Shown piece after piece: positions 12,701 to 23,719 of a stretch of DNA of 64,000 bases. The position numbers and the translations under genes were made by a program. Origin of the DNA: Merluccius polli (Eukaryota; Chordata; Actinopteri; Gadiformes; Merlucciidae); NCBI GenBank assembly GCA_030340625.1, contig JAOPHQ010002881.1:1-64000 (forward strand), in the 5' to 3' direction. A model generated the notes under the pieces. The model searched no databases. It had not been told where the DNA came from and saw nothing but the letters and a program-made list of their open reading frames with translations. Position 1 is the first letter of the stretch, and each line of letters opens with the position of its first letter.

Positions 12701-14330
12701 AATTGAATGGGAAAGTTAATTTTCATCGCCCCTGACTGGAACCGTCTGCCCCCCCCCCCACAGAGGTGCGTCTCCAGGTAGAGGAGGCGGAGTCTAACAT
12801 CACGGTATCCCAGGCCGATTCCATCCGTCTGGGCTGCAGCATCCCCTCCCAGTCATCCCGGGACTCCCGCTTTTCCGTGTCCTGGTACATGGAGCGCTCC
12901 TTCGCTGAGGACGACGGACGACGATGAAGACTCCGGCGAGCTGGACGTCGGCGAAGCGATGGCGGGCGCCAAAGGCGAGCGCCAGTGCGTGTTCTCCATC
13001 GGACATGACGCCGTCTTCGGCAACGGGAACTGCAGCCCCGTGGAGGAGGCGGGGCCAAACTCCCGGCTGCAGTTTGAGCGGGCGTCGTCCGACCAGTACA
13101 GCCTGACCATCCAGCAGGCCCAGCCGGCAGACGCGGGCCGCTACGTCTGCCACGTGGAGGAGTGGCTGCTGAACCCGCGCAACGCCTGGTACCGCCTGGC
13201 CACCAACAACTCTGGCTTCACCATCGTCAACGTCATGGAGCCGGGTAAGACTCACACCACCGCCATCCCCACACTCTTATTACCTGTCAGTGTTAACCCT
13301 CCTGTTTTTTACCCTTCTCGCCTGCTGTCATCCCGTAAATCTCCCGTACTACTTTTTTTTCTTTCTTATGAAAGGTTTATAAGAACATAAACCATTTAAT
13401 AACCACCTGATTGTAGTCACATACTTAATGTGGCTTAACTAATCAACCCAATCCTTATATATTTAGATATAGATATTTTAAAGCAAGTGGTTGCCAGGTG
13501 GTGATTTTAGGATTCACTGTGTGTACCCTTGTCTAAATGTAAGGGGTATGTGGACAGTGGTAGGGGGGGGTAGGACAGTCCTGTACCCTTGTCTAAATGT
13601 AAGGGGTATGTGGACAGTGTTAGTGGAGGCGGGACGGCCCGGGACGGGGCACTGGAAAATGCCCCTTATTTTTCAATCCCAATGTTGCGATGCCCTTATC
13701 CCCAAAGGTAATGTGAGAGGCTTCCGGGCAAGGCTAATTTAGCTAGTACACTGCCAGAACTTCCTGTGAGTGCAGGTTTTACTTCCTGCGTGGGCTAGAA
13801 GTGTTGGAGAACAGCACGGCGGATGATTAGATGTTGGTGTGTCTTCCTGTGATCATGGGAGCCTCACACCAGGCCGCTCTTCTCTGAGCTCCGCAGTTGA
13901 GCAGCAAATTGATACGGCTTCGCGTGAGCTCGGGGCGGGCCGCCGCGCTAATCAGGGGCTCTATAATAAAAGGAGCTCGCCTCCATTGATGTAGCCTTTT
14001 TTTTCTCTTTTTTTTGTCCCCGCTCGTGCGCAAAACACTTTGATTCTGAACATTTTTTCCGTCTCCTGTTCGTCAACAGCTTCCACCCTGCAGTCCGTGG
14101 TGTGCGCCAACGATTCCCTCTTCTACTTCGTCTTCTTTTACCCCTTCCCCATCTTTGGCGCGCTGCTCATCGCGCTGCTCATGGTGCGCTACAAGAGCCG
14201 CGGCCACGGCAAGAGCCAGGAGGGCAAGAACGGCGCCCCCTTGCTGTGGATCAAGGAGCCGCACCTCAGCTACTCGCCCACCTGCCTGGACCCGCCCGCG
14301 CTGAGCCTGCACCCTGGGTCGGTGGACTAA
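9332..14330 (+). CDS. igsf3: Immunoglobulin superfamily member 3 (EWI family), C-terminal three exons, two frame breaks
   Basis: Type I membrane glycoprotein with tandem V-type Ig domains and a short cytoplasmic tail. Coding exons are 9332-9743, 12764-13244 and 14080-14330. The first two each encode one Ig domain with the canonical Cys, Trp and DSGTYFC / DAGRYVC motifs, followed by the EWI-like EEWL signature. The last encodes one transmembrane helix (about LFYFVFFYPFPIFG to MVRYK) and a tail ending HPGSVD. The FFYPFPIFG membrane segment and the PLLWIKEPHLSYSPTCL tail point to IGSF3 rather than PTGFRN, IGSF8 or CD101. All introns are phase 1 with GT/AG borders. Each Ig exon needs one base removed (near 9591-9601 and 12910-12920) to keep frame; splice phases fit only after both corrections. 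Upstream exons are not in the window: 1-9331 shows no Ig sequence. Likely a working gene with sequence errors; a decayed copy cannot be excluded. Confidence 0.86.
9773..9985 (+). repeat. Dispersed teleost repeat (TTTAGCAGACGC type)
   Basis: Begins ATTTACATTTTGGGCATTTA with GCAGACGC, and includes CAACAATATATCATTGTCGG and AATTGCTAGGTTAACCCATT. A diverged reverse copy is at 12325-12490; a fragment (GATAAAAGCCTCTGCTAAATG) is near 36840. Confidence 0.65.
12325..12490 (-). repeat. Reverse copy of the 9773-9985 repeat
   Basis: The reverse complement carries CAACAATATATCACTGTCGG, GGATGTCAATAGAACAA and ATAATTGCTAGGTTTAG, matching the plus copy in order. Confidence 0.65.
12764..13244 (+). CDS. igsf3: igsf3 exon encoding the membrane-proximal Ig V-type domain
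   Basis: The acceptor is the AG at 12762-12763 and the donor GTAAGA starts at 13245. It reads EVRLQVEEAESNITV (N-glycosylation site NIT), IRLGCSIP, VSWYMERS and, after the frame break, an acidic stretch. It continues with CVFSIGHDAVFG, a second Cys in GRYVCHVEEW, and ends NVMEP. Uncorrected, the frame hits TGA at 12925-12927. Dropping one G from the GAC-rich run at 12910-12920 restores the whole domain. Confidence 0.85.
13245..14079 (+). other. igsf3 last intron
   Basis: This 835-bp intron includes a direct duplication at about 13525-13620: the phrase GTACCCTTGTCTAAATG followed by AAGGGGTATGTGGACAGTG occurs twice, with a G run between copies. Nothing else recognised. Confidence 0.6.
14080..14330 (+). 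CDS. igsf3: igsf3 last exon: transmembrane helix and cytoplasmic tail
   Basis: The acceptor is CAACAG ending at 14079; the stop TAA is at 14328-14330. About 83 residues: a short stalk (STLQSVVCANDS), a hydrophobic helix, a basic stop-transfer segment (RYKSRGHGK) and a conserved tail. The phase-1 start joins the preceding exon correctly. This is the most clearly IGSF3-specific part of the gene. Confidence 0.9.
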
Positions 14331-14355
14331 GCCCCGGCGGGGGGGGGGGGGGGTG

Positions 14356-14386
14356 GGGGCCACATACCTGACAGGTATGTGGCCCC
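14356..14386. repeat. Perfect 15-bp palindrome just after the igsf3 stop
   Basis: GGGGCCACATACCTG, one A, then its exact reverse complement. It lies about 26 nt past the TAA and would form a hairpin in the mRNA or a cruciform in DNA. Confidence 0.85.
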
Positions 14387-14585
14387 ACGCCCCCACCCCC
14401 TCCGCCCTGCCCACACCACGGATCCAAACCAACGGCGTCACCACCACCACCACGGCGCCTCGGAGGGGCTCTGGGTCCCACTGCCAGACCTGACACCTGG
14501 CTTTTCACTGCTGTGTTGAATTTGTCAATCACATATTTGATTAGTTTATATTATCATGACTTTTTTGGCCACCTGTCTCAAAGAC

Positions 14586-14647
<62 letters not shown>

Positions 14648-14648
14648 C

Positions 14649-14700
14649 CTGGACATAAATGTGTGCGTATGCGTTTGCATATGCCTGTTGTTTTATGGGT
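14649..14700 (+). repeat. 50-bp module within GT tracts, copy 1
   Basis: ACCTGGACATAAATGTGTGC, GTATGCGTTTGCATATGCC, TGTTGTTTTATG. A near-identical copy is at 19661-19712. Confidence 0.7.
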
Positions 14701-14782
14701 GAAATATGGAATGGAGGCGTGCGTAAAACGGTGTGCATAGGCCACCGTGTTTATGAGCGAGAGAGGTGGAAAGAGAGCCACG

Positions 14783-14817
<35 letters not shown>

Positions 14818-15215
14818 GTTGTTTTATCTGTGGTGAACCTGATCTCATTGCTGCAGTTTGATTTATTTACTTTGTTCTCAGCGGTTGTCTGTTAATCCCA
14901 CCCCCCTAAGAAGAAGAAGAAGAAGAAGAAGAAAAAAAGGACTTTCAGTTTGCTCGCGTGGCCAATCAGAGCGGAGGATCTGAGGAGAAGGACCTTATTA
15001 TTGACTCTGTAGCACGACAAGGGTGCCAAGGAGGAGTCACTGATCCAAGAGCAGCCTGACCCCACCACACCCCCACCCCCGCTGTGCCGGTAACCATAGT
15101 GATGCTCTGCGGCCATTACTGGTGACTAAGTTGCCAGTCAAAAGACAAGGACACACACACACACACAAGCCAAGTCTGTCCCATTTCAGAGTGTGTTCTG
15201 TTCTGTACTGTGTGC

Positions 15216-15237
15216 GCGTGTGTGTGTGTGTGTGTGT

Positions 15238-15305
<68 letters not shown>
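15216..15305. repeat. (GT)n microsatellite
   Basis: About 90 bp of GT with a single GGG interruption. Confidence 0.96.
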
Positions 15306-15306
<1 letters not shown>

Positions 15307-17090
15307 GGCCCACCTGGCTCCACAACAAATTTGCATTGGCAGACAGAAATAGGCTGTGTGTGTGCCACTTAAACACTGCCACACACTGGGCCTCAGTTAA
15401 ACTGCAAAAGCTCTCCTACACCATGCCTCATCTAAACAAAACAGACAGTGAGAGAGAAAAGGGGGAAAGGGATGGAGGCAAGGGGATGATGGAAATAAAC
15501 AAACTGCTTTTTAACAACCGAGGATATGCGTCGACATGAGGGATTTTTCAATGCCAAGACCTCCTGATTCGACGCCATACTCTTCGACTGAAAGTTTGAA
15601 GTTTAAAGAGGAGTGGAAAGCCGATTTGCCCCACGGCACTGTAAATATGGCTTCTGCCTCCTGCTGTGGGATTATGGGCCATGTAGGCAGTGAGGGGCGA
15701 TTTATGAGCAAATGTTAAATCGGGGTTGCTTGAGTCTTTTTCAAATGCCTAAATAATACAGTTGGGATTGACCGAAATTCACTTCTTGCACATGTAATAA
15801 GTTCTTCAATATCTCCGCAATGCATTCTGCCTTTTTATGATGTGAGTAAAGGTAACCGAGGGAAGCCTGTTGAGGTGAATGAAGCCACGCGGCTAAGGAG
15901 CGTGCGTAGCTAATGGTTAGCAGCACCCTGAAACCACAGTGTTACATGCAGAATAGAAGCAACCTTCTGATTTTTACTTTGATTTTAGATGGCACTCCTG
16001 ATTTTATTTGTGCGATTTTTGCGTTTTATTTATTATTTTATACTACTTTGCAAAGCTTCGGCTTTCTTTTTTCTTTTTTCTTTTAAATTATCCAAGAACT
16101 GTACTGGCTGTTGCCAGGCAACTGCACCAAGCTGATTACGTCTATAGCCTCTGTGCTGGCAATGTGGTAGATATAGAAATGCTAGATTTGTCCTGCACAC
16201 TGCAATCTGTAGCATTTCATACCGGAGGGTCATTTTGTCAGTGTCAAAGTACTATATATCTATACCTATATTGAATATGACTTTGGCTCCACGTGACAAA
16301 AAAAAATGGATATCCACTTACAGCTTTTGCTTGAGTCGTGTTTTATTTATTAAAATGACAGTAACAACAAGGTAGGATGTGTGTTCTCTGTAGAATGCGT
16401 AGAAAAGCCGACGCTGAGCGGCGCTAACGTGCGACACTAATGGATCCTGGCCGAGGGCCCTTCGCTCTGTGCTCTCTCTCTCGCTCTCGAACTGTGTCGT
16501 GGCGGGCAGAGGGAGTCACAATCTCGGTCTCATTCATGCTACTGCCAGTAGAGTGGTTCGGACGTTTCCCTCGCCGCGACCCGGACCAACCCTTTCACTG
16601 CCAGACTGCAACCGGACAACTTGGGACATTCTCATTCCGATCCTATCGATGTGTATATTGCATGACAATATTACAGGAGGCAAATTGATGTTTTGTGACC
16701 TTTGGACTCTTGAGAATTGTGTTTTTGTGACAGATGCAGTAGCCCTCCACTTCCTGAGCAAAAGAAAAAAAACTAAAAACGTGCACGTGACCTCCGAAAG
16801 TGTAATTTCATTTTCATTTCAGACACCCGTTTGTAATAACCATACTCACGATATTTCACTACCAAATTTAAGAATATAGTTTGTCATTTTTCAAATACAT
16901 ACATTTCTAAAGAAATTTAACCATAACCTACAGATGCATCTCATCCAATGAAACCCTTTCAAAAAAATACACATCCAATTTTCATATCAATTTTCGTGTA
17001 GCCAAGACAACCAATCAGGATCGATCTAACGCGTTGTAGAGGTGCTACGTAATGCATGTACAGTCAGTAGTACATCCAGCCAGAGTGTAT

Positions 17091-17372
17091 AGGGCTTGTA
17101 CATTGCAATGACCGCCTCCATTTTTGGAGCATAGAAGATCATTGGAATGTAGTTATGTTGGTAGTAATGCTTTTTTTGGTAATTGTTTAGTAATTAATCA
17201 TGAAATGATTTGTCATTATGGGGAAGACATTGTTGTATTTGAAATTGCCAGTGTTTTCATTAGCCTTGGTTATGGTATATATTTATGACAATTTTTGACT
17301 CTCTTGAGTCCTCTCAATATGGTGGAGTATCGCCAACAAAAACTCCCATGATGCATTCTGATGTACAAGCCC
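17091..17372. mobile_element. Non-autonomous DNA element with GGGCTTGTACA inverted ends, short form
   Basis: Starts AGGGCTTGTACA and ends TGTACAAGCCC, with GTAATTAATCATGAAATGAT, CTTGAGTCCTCTCAA and AACTCCCATGATGCATTCTG inside. A longer copy with the same ends and order is at 33436-33997. No coding capacity; superfamily not assigned. Confidence 0.7.
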
Positions 17373-18200
17373 AACAGGGAAGGTTTCTGGAGTCGGTTTG
17401 GTGGAATTAGTTTTTACCACCAGAGATTTAGTTTTAGTTAAAAAATACTAAAAAAAACAAAGCAAAGGACCTATGATGTAAACTCTTGCTACGACACACT
17501 GCATTTCACCATCAGTCACACAACGACCTGTTGGCCCGACCTGCTCACTGTGCATGTATTGCAGCCTATAGCTCTATACGCCTACAACCCCCCCCCCCCC
17601 CCCCCCCACAGTAAACATTCAGCCCGACTCAGGAAGTGGAGGACATTGCTTCGGCCGTGACTGACGTCACACAGTGTGTCACCGCCGCCGCTGTCCACGG
17701 GGCTGTACAGTTGAACTCTAAACTCTTGCGTGGTGTTTTTTTGGTAGTAATAATGAATAACACCCCCCCCCCTACCGCCGCCCTGTGGCCTCTCAAGCAT
17801 TCGTCCGGCGTCCTGACAGTGTTGTAGATAACGTACAGAGGGGCTGCATGCCGTGGCTGTGTGCTGGCGCAACTTAGCTGTAAAAAAAAAAAAAAAAAAA
17901 AACTTTGTGGTGATGTGTTCAGCCAGTGCTGCTTTTGTTTTGTTTTTGTTTTTTTTTACTTCCAAGTGATGTATTTTTATCTTTGTTATTGTTTAGTTTT
18001 TTTTGCATTTGTTAGGTTTTAGTTGTTTTTTTTATATCTGAGAAATTGTGCACTGATCAATCGATTGAACAATTACTTTTAGACGATGCTTGTGTTCCTT
18101 TTGCTGTTACGGCAACATTTTTTTAAACGTTTCTTTTGTTACTATCAAATAGTTCCCAACCATTGTGACCGTCCAAAAAGGGCGATGATCAATTTATTGC

Positions 18201-18206
18201 AATAAA
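18201..18206 (+). terminator. Candidate poly(A) signal AATAAA for igsf3
   Basis: AATAAA is followed downstream by a GT/T-rich stretch (TGTGTTTCC, TTTGTTTTCCC). Other AATAAA matches exist between the stop codon and here (for example near 15494), so the true site is uncertain. Confidence 0.3.
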
Positions 18207-19269
18207 ATGCAAAAGCTGTGTTTCCATATCAGCCCTTTGTTTTCCCAGCACTGGAGATGACCCCTTGAAGGCGAGATTTCTAGCCAGGCCACCCACTTAA
18301 CTTAGCTTCATTATTTATTGTGTAAAGCGTTCATTGGTAATGTGAAACTTCCAGGCCTCTGTCCATTCAGCAAGCCATGGTGACCTTTAACCCCCACAGC
18401 AAAAACAGTGTATGTGTGTGTGCGCGTGTGTGTGTGCGTGTGTGCGTGCATGAGAAGGAGTTTGGCGGCCTGTCTGAAGAATAAATTATCTTGCGAGGCC
18501 CTCCTTAAGGCTAACCAGGCTCCTCTGACAGCCTCCGCAAATCACATCTCACCCCTCATAACGCATCCCAGAAGTGAAAGGCTCTCACCCTCTACCCGCT
18601 CTCTCTCTCTCACCCAACCCCCCACCTTCCTTCCAACATCCCTCACCCCCCTTTCCCCGTTCCATTTGCACGCATTAGACACAAAATGACTGCAGCAGTC
18701 TCACTAAAATCTACCATCATAAACTTACACTTTTCTTCTTCTTAAGTCACATTTACATACACACACATACACACAGCCCCTGGCCCCTCCCCCGTGACCA
18801 CTGGAGCCTAAAAGAACCAAATCGGCCCACCTTCCCCATAACTCAAGGTGACACGTAGGGAAAATGCCATTCGTGGTGGTTAGGAGGAGAGAGGTGGAAA
18901 GAAAATCATATTTCTGAGTACTGATGCATGAGGGCGGTGTGTGTGTCTGTGTGCGTGTGTGTGTGCGTGTTTTGCATGCAACACACCATCCACCAAACCA
19001 CACCTCTGGAACCAAGCGCTATCTCATTTTTGTCACTCGCTGACACAACCGGCGCATTGATAGCGTTGCCGTCGATGCCCCTTCCACCGACGCTGCTTGT
19101 TACCGCCGTGGCTCGTTGGCTCGTCACAAGGAGGGTACAACACAGAACATCAAGTCTCTAGGAGTGTGCCCACTTGCATGGGGAAAGTTCACCCTCCCAT
19201 ACCACTAAGCAAGCGTTGCTCACAAATCAAATCCATAGGATTTGAGAGAGATAATGCAGATAGCAGAGG

Positions 19270-19302
<33 letters not shown>

Positions 19303-19660
19303 CAGTACTTAACGATCCAGAGCACAAGGGCAGCAGGCAGGCGAGTAGATGGTGATTTATTAGCAGCGAGGCGGATAAGCCTAGGAGGGAAATATAAACA
19401 CAAAGACGAGGCGTGTCTCCTCTGCAGAACAGTATAGGGTATTGGTACTGTAGCCAGGCCCGGGCCCAGGGGTTAAAGACAACACAATCTCTAATGAAGG
19501 GCGTGGAGACAGCACACATACAACAGGCTGTGTGGCTGCCACGCTAAAGGCATGCATGTAGCCTATTGATTTGGTTCACTAGCAAATTGCAGGGAAGAGT
19601 TTGACTCCCACACTCGATATGGATAAGGTGGTTTGTGTGTGTGTGTGTGTGTGTGTGGGT

Positions 19661-19712
19661 GTACCTGGACACTAATGTGTGCGTATGCGTTAGCATATGC
19701 CTGTTGTTTTAT
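19661..19712 (+). repeat. 50-bp module within GT tracts, copy 2
   Basis: ACCTGGACACTAATGTGTGC, GTATGCGTTAGCATATGCC, TGTTGTTTTATG, with (GT)n on both sides. Confidence 0.7.
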
Positions 19713-20139
19713 GTGTGTGTGTGTGTGTGTGTGTGCGTGCGTGCATGTGTGTGTGTGAGGTTACCTCATATGCATCACAAGGCACCCACACGGCCCCGCT
19801 GACAGCGGAACAACAAAAACATTGATGGCCCTGTTTCATTCATTATGGATCAAAACACACACACATAGACACACATACGCTTGCATACAAAGAAGATGCA
19901 CTGCTCTGATCCATAATAGATGTCTACTAAAATCCTACATGCACCTCCACCGGCGCTGACAAAGATGGTTCCAAGACATTAAAGCATTGTTCTTGGGGGG
20001 GATGCTATACTGTTAGGCTACACTCACCTCCCTACTCATCTCCTGCCCTGTGTGGACTGGTAAGATTTTGGAGAGGTTTTGTCTTTCTGTTTGCCATGGT
20101 CTTGTTTAGACTATCGCCTTCACAAAGCAAACCAGTAAT

Positions 20140-20483
20140 ATAGGGCTGCAACTAACGATTATTTTCGTAGTCAATTGATCTAACGATAATTTTAATCATT
20201 TAGTCTAGAAACTGTCATGAATTATAGCAAATGCCGTCACAAGTTACCAGAGTCCAAAGTGATGTCTTAAAGTTGGTTGCTTCATCTGACAAGCAGTCAA
20301 GAAACACTGAAGTATTCATTTTATAATGTTCCATGAACCAAACATTTGAATTTCTGAAGCATCAAGCAGCAAATGTTTGGTATTTGTACATGATGAATTA
20401 CCTAAATGATTAATCGATTATAAAAATGTGATTACGTTTCTGTCGATCGACTTAACGATTAATCGACTAATCGTTGCAGCCCT
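20140..20483. mobile_element. hAT-like MITE
   Basis: Inverted ends AGGGCTGCAAC / GTTGCAGCCCT, rich in ATTAATCGA and ACGATTA motifs, as in vertebrate non-autonomous hAT elements. Flanks CCAGTAAT (20132-20139) and ACAGTAAT (20484-20491) form an 8-bp target duplication with one mismatch, the size expected for hAT. No coding sequence. Confidence 0.85.
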
Positions 20484-21570
20484 ACAGTAATTCAAAACGA
20501 TTACTCACAAACTATTCAGCCTTTGCATGTACCAACTTGGGCTTAAGACCAACCAACCAAATGTAACCTATCTTCAGGCGTGACAAACAAATATATAATA
20601 AGCAATTCAGATTTCACTGCATATGTATTTATGAGACTTACTTTGTGGCCTACTTTGGCCTACTAATGTTAAACTGTAAACTGCAAGCTCTGCAGGTTGT
20701 TCTGCAGGTTGCCTCAGAGTCATCAGTCCACTAAATTAGTGGTATTTTAGACATAACTGAGTACATCGTTAGTAGTCACACTGATTTCAAAGTTCATATG
20801 CTTACTCATTAGTACATTTTATGTGTATGTGGTATGACATATTTTTCATTTAAATTATTTAGGAGGCCGAGCGCTATACACACATAATTTCGTTCAATTT
20901 TACTATAATGGAATTCTAGATTACATACTGCACACATACACACACATTTGTAGCATGATAACAATTGTGTTATTGTTATTTATTTTTTCCTTAACTAGTA
21001 TCTTAATTAGGTTTGTTACAGATGATTAAAAACGATATTAACAGCATTGATCTCCTGGAAACGTCGGGGACCTGTAGTTCCTGTGAATCCATGTAGTTTG
21101 TTCATGTCATGAGTGCAAATGACACCTAAGCAATCATTGTATAGCCTTTAACTAAATAACCTCTCCTCTCGTACAGGCTTCACAGTAGCATATTAATAAT
21201 GCATGTATTTCAGAAATATCAGACACACGTATGATTATCACTGTCTTTGTCTCAAGGCGTCATTATTCTTCGTATTTGTGTTAACCATGACATCATTCAG
21301 TAGCCCACCTTGCCGCTGGGCAAACAAAACAAGTGGATTTTTTTTATGTGTAATGTTATGTGAAGCAAGTTGTTAGTTTTCTTTCAATTGTTAATAAGAC
21401 AATGCACTATCGGATCCAAATAGATGTCTGTGTGCATAAGTAATGTCTGGAACAACAGCAAAGCTAATCAGGGAAGACGTACTTCCTGCTTTCCCCAGTG
21501 GAACACTGGGTAATTATGAATGAGCTGCAGTAGCAGGAGCAACGCAATGGGCCTAATGCAATGTGCTTTT

Positions 21571-21603
<33 letters not shown>

Positions 21604-23547
21604 AAAGATTACTGTATCCCATAATGAACCCACAAGCAAGAAGCATAGAGCAGTTAAGAATGCAGCAGGGAACGGCGAGGACAAATGAAAGGCCGCTTCT
21701 TCCCAGAAAAATCCAGCAGAAGAGACGTAAAGGGAGCACCACTGTACATCTCAAATCCTGGGGGAGCAACTTTGAGAACAAGGAAAAGGGGGTAAAAAAT
21801 AGGATCTTCAAACAGATGTGGTCTGTTGGGCCAAGTGGAATATGCAACAGTCCTCCACAATATCAGTAACTTGATTATCGGCCAAATGTGTGAAAGCCAG
21901 ATCTGTAAAATGTCAGGGTAGTGCAGTCCTGGGTCCTGGTGTGAGTTGTGTTTAAACAGGGAGCCACTGCTCACTGTGATGGCAGCTAGTATGGCGGCTG
22001 GCCGTGATGTTGAACAAACATCCTCTGGGGATTGGTCGGTTCCATTGCCCCCGGAGAACAGCCTTTGTGTGGCGGGCGATTGCTCTGCACTCTGTACTCT
22101 GTTGCTGTGATTGTGTTGCCAGGCAGTGTGTCCTGCGCTGCTCTCTGCAGCTCTCTGTGTACCAACCCCTGTGTCGCCACAGAGAAACACCACGACTCCA
22201 TATCCCCCAGTGATGGCCATCTGACTCAGACCCCCTGTGGGACTTGGAGGCCATTATAAGGCCTAATTACACATTTTCTCCTCAACCCCCGCTTACACTT
22301 TTGTGTATTTTTATGAATTCTTCCATTCGCAGAGTTCAATGCGGGAGAATGTGAAGGTGGGGGAAAAAATGACGTAGGCCCAATTCACACAAGTGGCATG
22401 GCCCAGTGAGGGGGAAAATACCAGGTGGTGGCATATTTCAAACGACTCCATCAACGCTGCATGTCTATAAGCCAGGCCCCCATCCATCACCGCCTTTAAC
22501 AGCAAATGGCAGCCCTTAGCAATATAGTTGCCATGGCACCGGCACTGTAACTTTCAACAGTCCCTGGAGTACGTTTGATTTATGAGTTTGGAGCACATAG
22601 CTTGTGCATAAGTTTACATTAAGAATAAAACAAAAAGAGAGAATAGGAGATAGGCTTTATTAAAGTGTGTGTGGTTGTCTGTTGTCTCGAGTTTCATCAT
22701 CAGTGATGCTGCAGTGCATACAATACAGTGTGAAGAAGCACTACTATTGTATGAACTTAAGGTGCATTCACTTGAGACGCGCCAGGACATTGTGCGCGAC
22801 CCACTCCATTGTTTTCATATGGGGGAAAGCGGGGCACTGTGGGTCTACGTATTACTCATCATCTGGTCCCACTGGGAGTTGTTAGAGATGACAGTGACTA
22901 TAGGGCTTACAAGATACCTGTCAAACTCGATTGCAAATCAAACATAGGACTACTCCCCTTGCACTTGTGAAGCCTGTTTATCTGTACACAAGGCTGCATC
23001 ACACCAGTCCCCAGGTACAGAAAATCCCACAGGTTCAACGATCCGATCTATGAACAATTAGCTCTCCATCATCCATCTGCTCACATTATGTGGGATAATC
23101 AACCATTATATATAAATGACTCTGAAATGAAAATACTGATTTGAGGCATCAATATTTCACCCGACTGTGAATTGCCTTCAGGACATATGTTGCATTATTG
23201 AGAGAGAGAGAGCTGCTCGCGGTTTGAAGCATGTCGTGTGACTCCCGTTGACAGAAGGTGGTGTGTGTGTGCATGTGTGCATGCATGCGTGTGTGTGTGT
23301 GTGTAGGAAATAAGAGCCAATGTCTTGAATGCATAGGCGTAGTGTTTAGTAGGGACACTAGGGACATGTCCCCATGAAACCAGTAAATTGCCCATTGCAA
23401 ACAAACTGAAAATGGATTGATAGAGACAGTGTTAAAATTACCTAAATCATCTCTGTCCTCTTGCAAAGCGACACAACAGCTCTGCCAAATTGGCAATCTC
23501 TCCTATCATCTCATCTGCAATGAACCAGCCAATCAACAACTTTCTCT

Positions 23548-23710
23548 AGAAATCTATATTTCAATGCTTTTAGACGTCTTTTAAGCGTCAATATTTCTAC
23601 ACTTTTTAGACGTCTATATTTCTGTTTTTTAAGACATCTAAATTTCTGTATTTCAAGGTTTTTAGACGGCTATTAGATGTCTACATTTTGACACTTTTTA
23701 GATGTCTCAC
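23548..23710. repeat. Degenerate tandem repeat (TTTTTAGACGTCT unit)
   Basis: About five diverged units containing ATTTCTACACTTTTTAGACG or similar. Directly precedes the telomere-like block. Confidence 0.6.
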
Positions 23711-23719
23711 CCAAACCCA

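Larger units (their letters stand above)
9744..12763 (+). other. igsf3 intron with two opposed copies of one dispersed repeat
   Basis: This 3.0-kb intron carries no coding signal. It holds a (GT)n/(G)n tract at about 10002-10031 and a pair of related repeats in opposite orientation at about 9773-9985 and 12325-12490. It also holds a short tandem duplication (TTTTCGATTTCTTTC unit) at about 11785-11850. The 3' end is a long C run before the acceptor. Confidence 0.7.
14331..18206 (+). other. Probable igsf3 3'UTR up to a candidate polyadenylation signal
   Basis: No gene is recognised here. The stretch begins with a G run and a perfect 15-bp palindrome (14356-14386). It then has (GT)n tracts at 14588-14642 and 15216-15305, (CT)n at 14782-14814, an AAG run near 14910-14935, the transposon-like copy at 17091-17372, and C and A runs near 17587-17607 and 17881-17901. 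An AATAAA lies at 18201-18206, about 3.9 kb after the stop. Its use by igsf3 is inferred from distance alone. Confidence 0.35.
18207..23547. other. Non-coding stretch between igsf3 and the repeat block
   Basis: No gene recognised. Holds GT/CA tracts (near 18420, 18940, 19270, 19640-19760, 23260), a GA run at 21571-21600 and the hAT-like MITE at 20140-20483. A 188-codon reverse frame at 21654-22220 has no recognisable motif. Confidence 0.6.

Noticed and set aside
21654..22220. 188-codon minus-strand frame without simple repeats
   Set aside because: No known motif, no splice-supported context, and a GA run at one edge. Kept only as an unexplained open frame.
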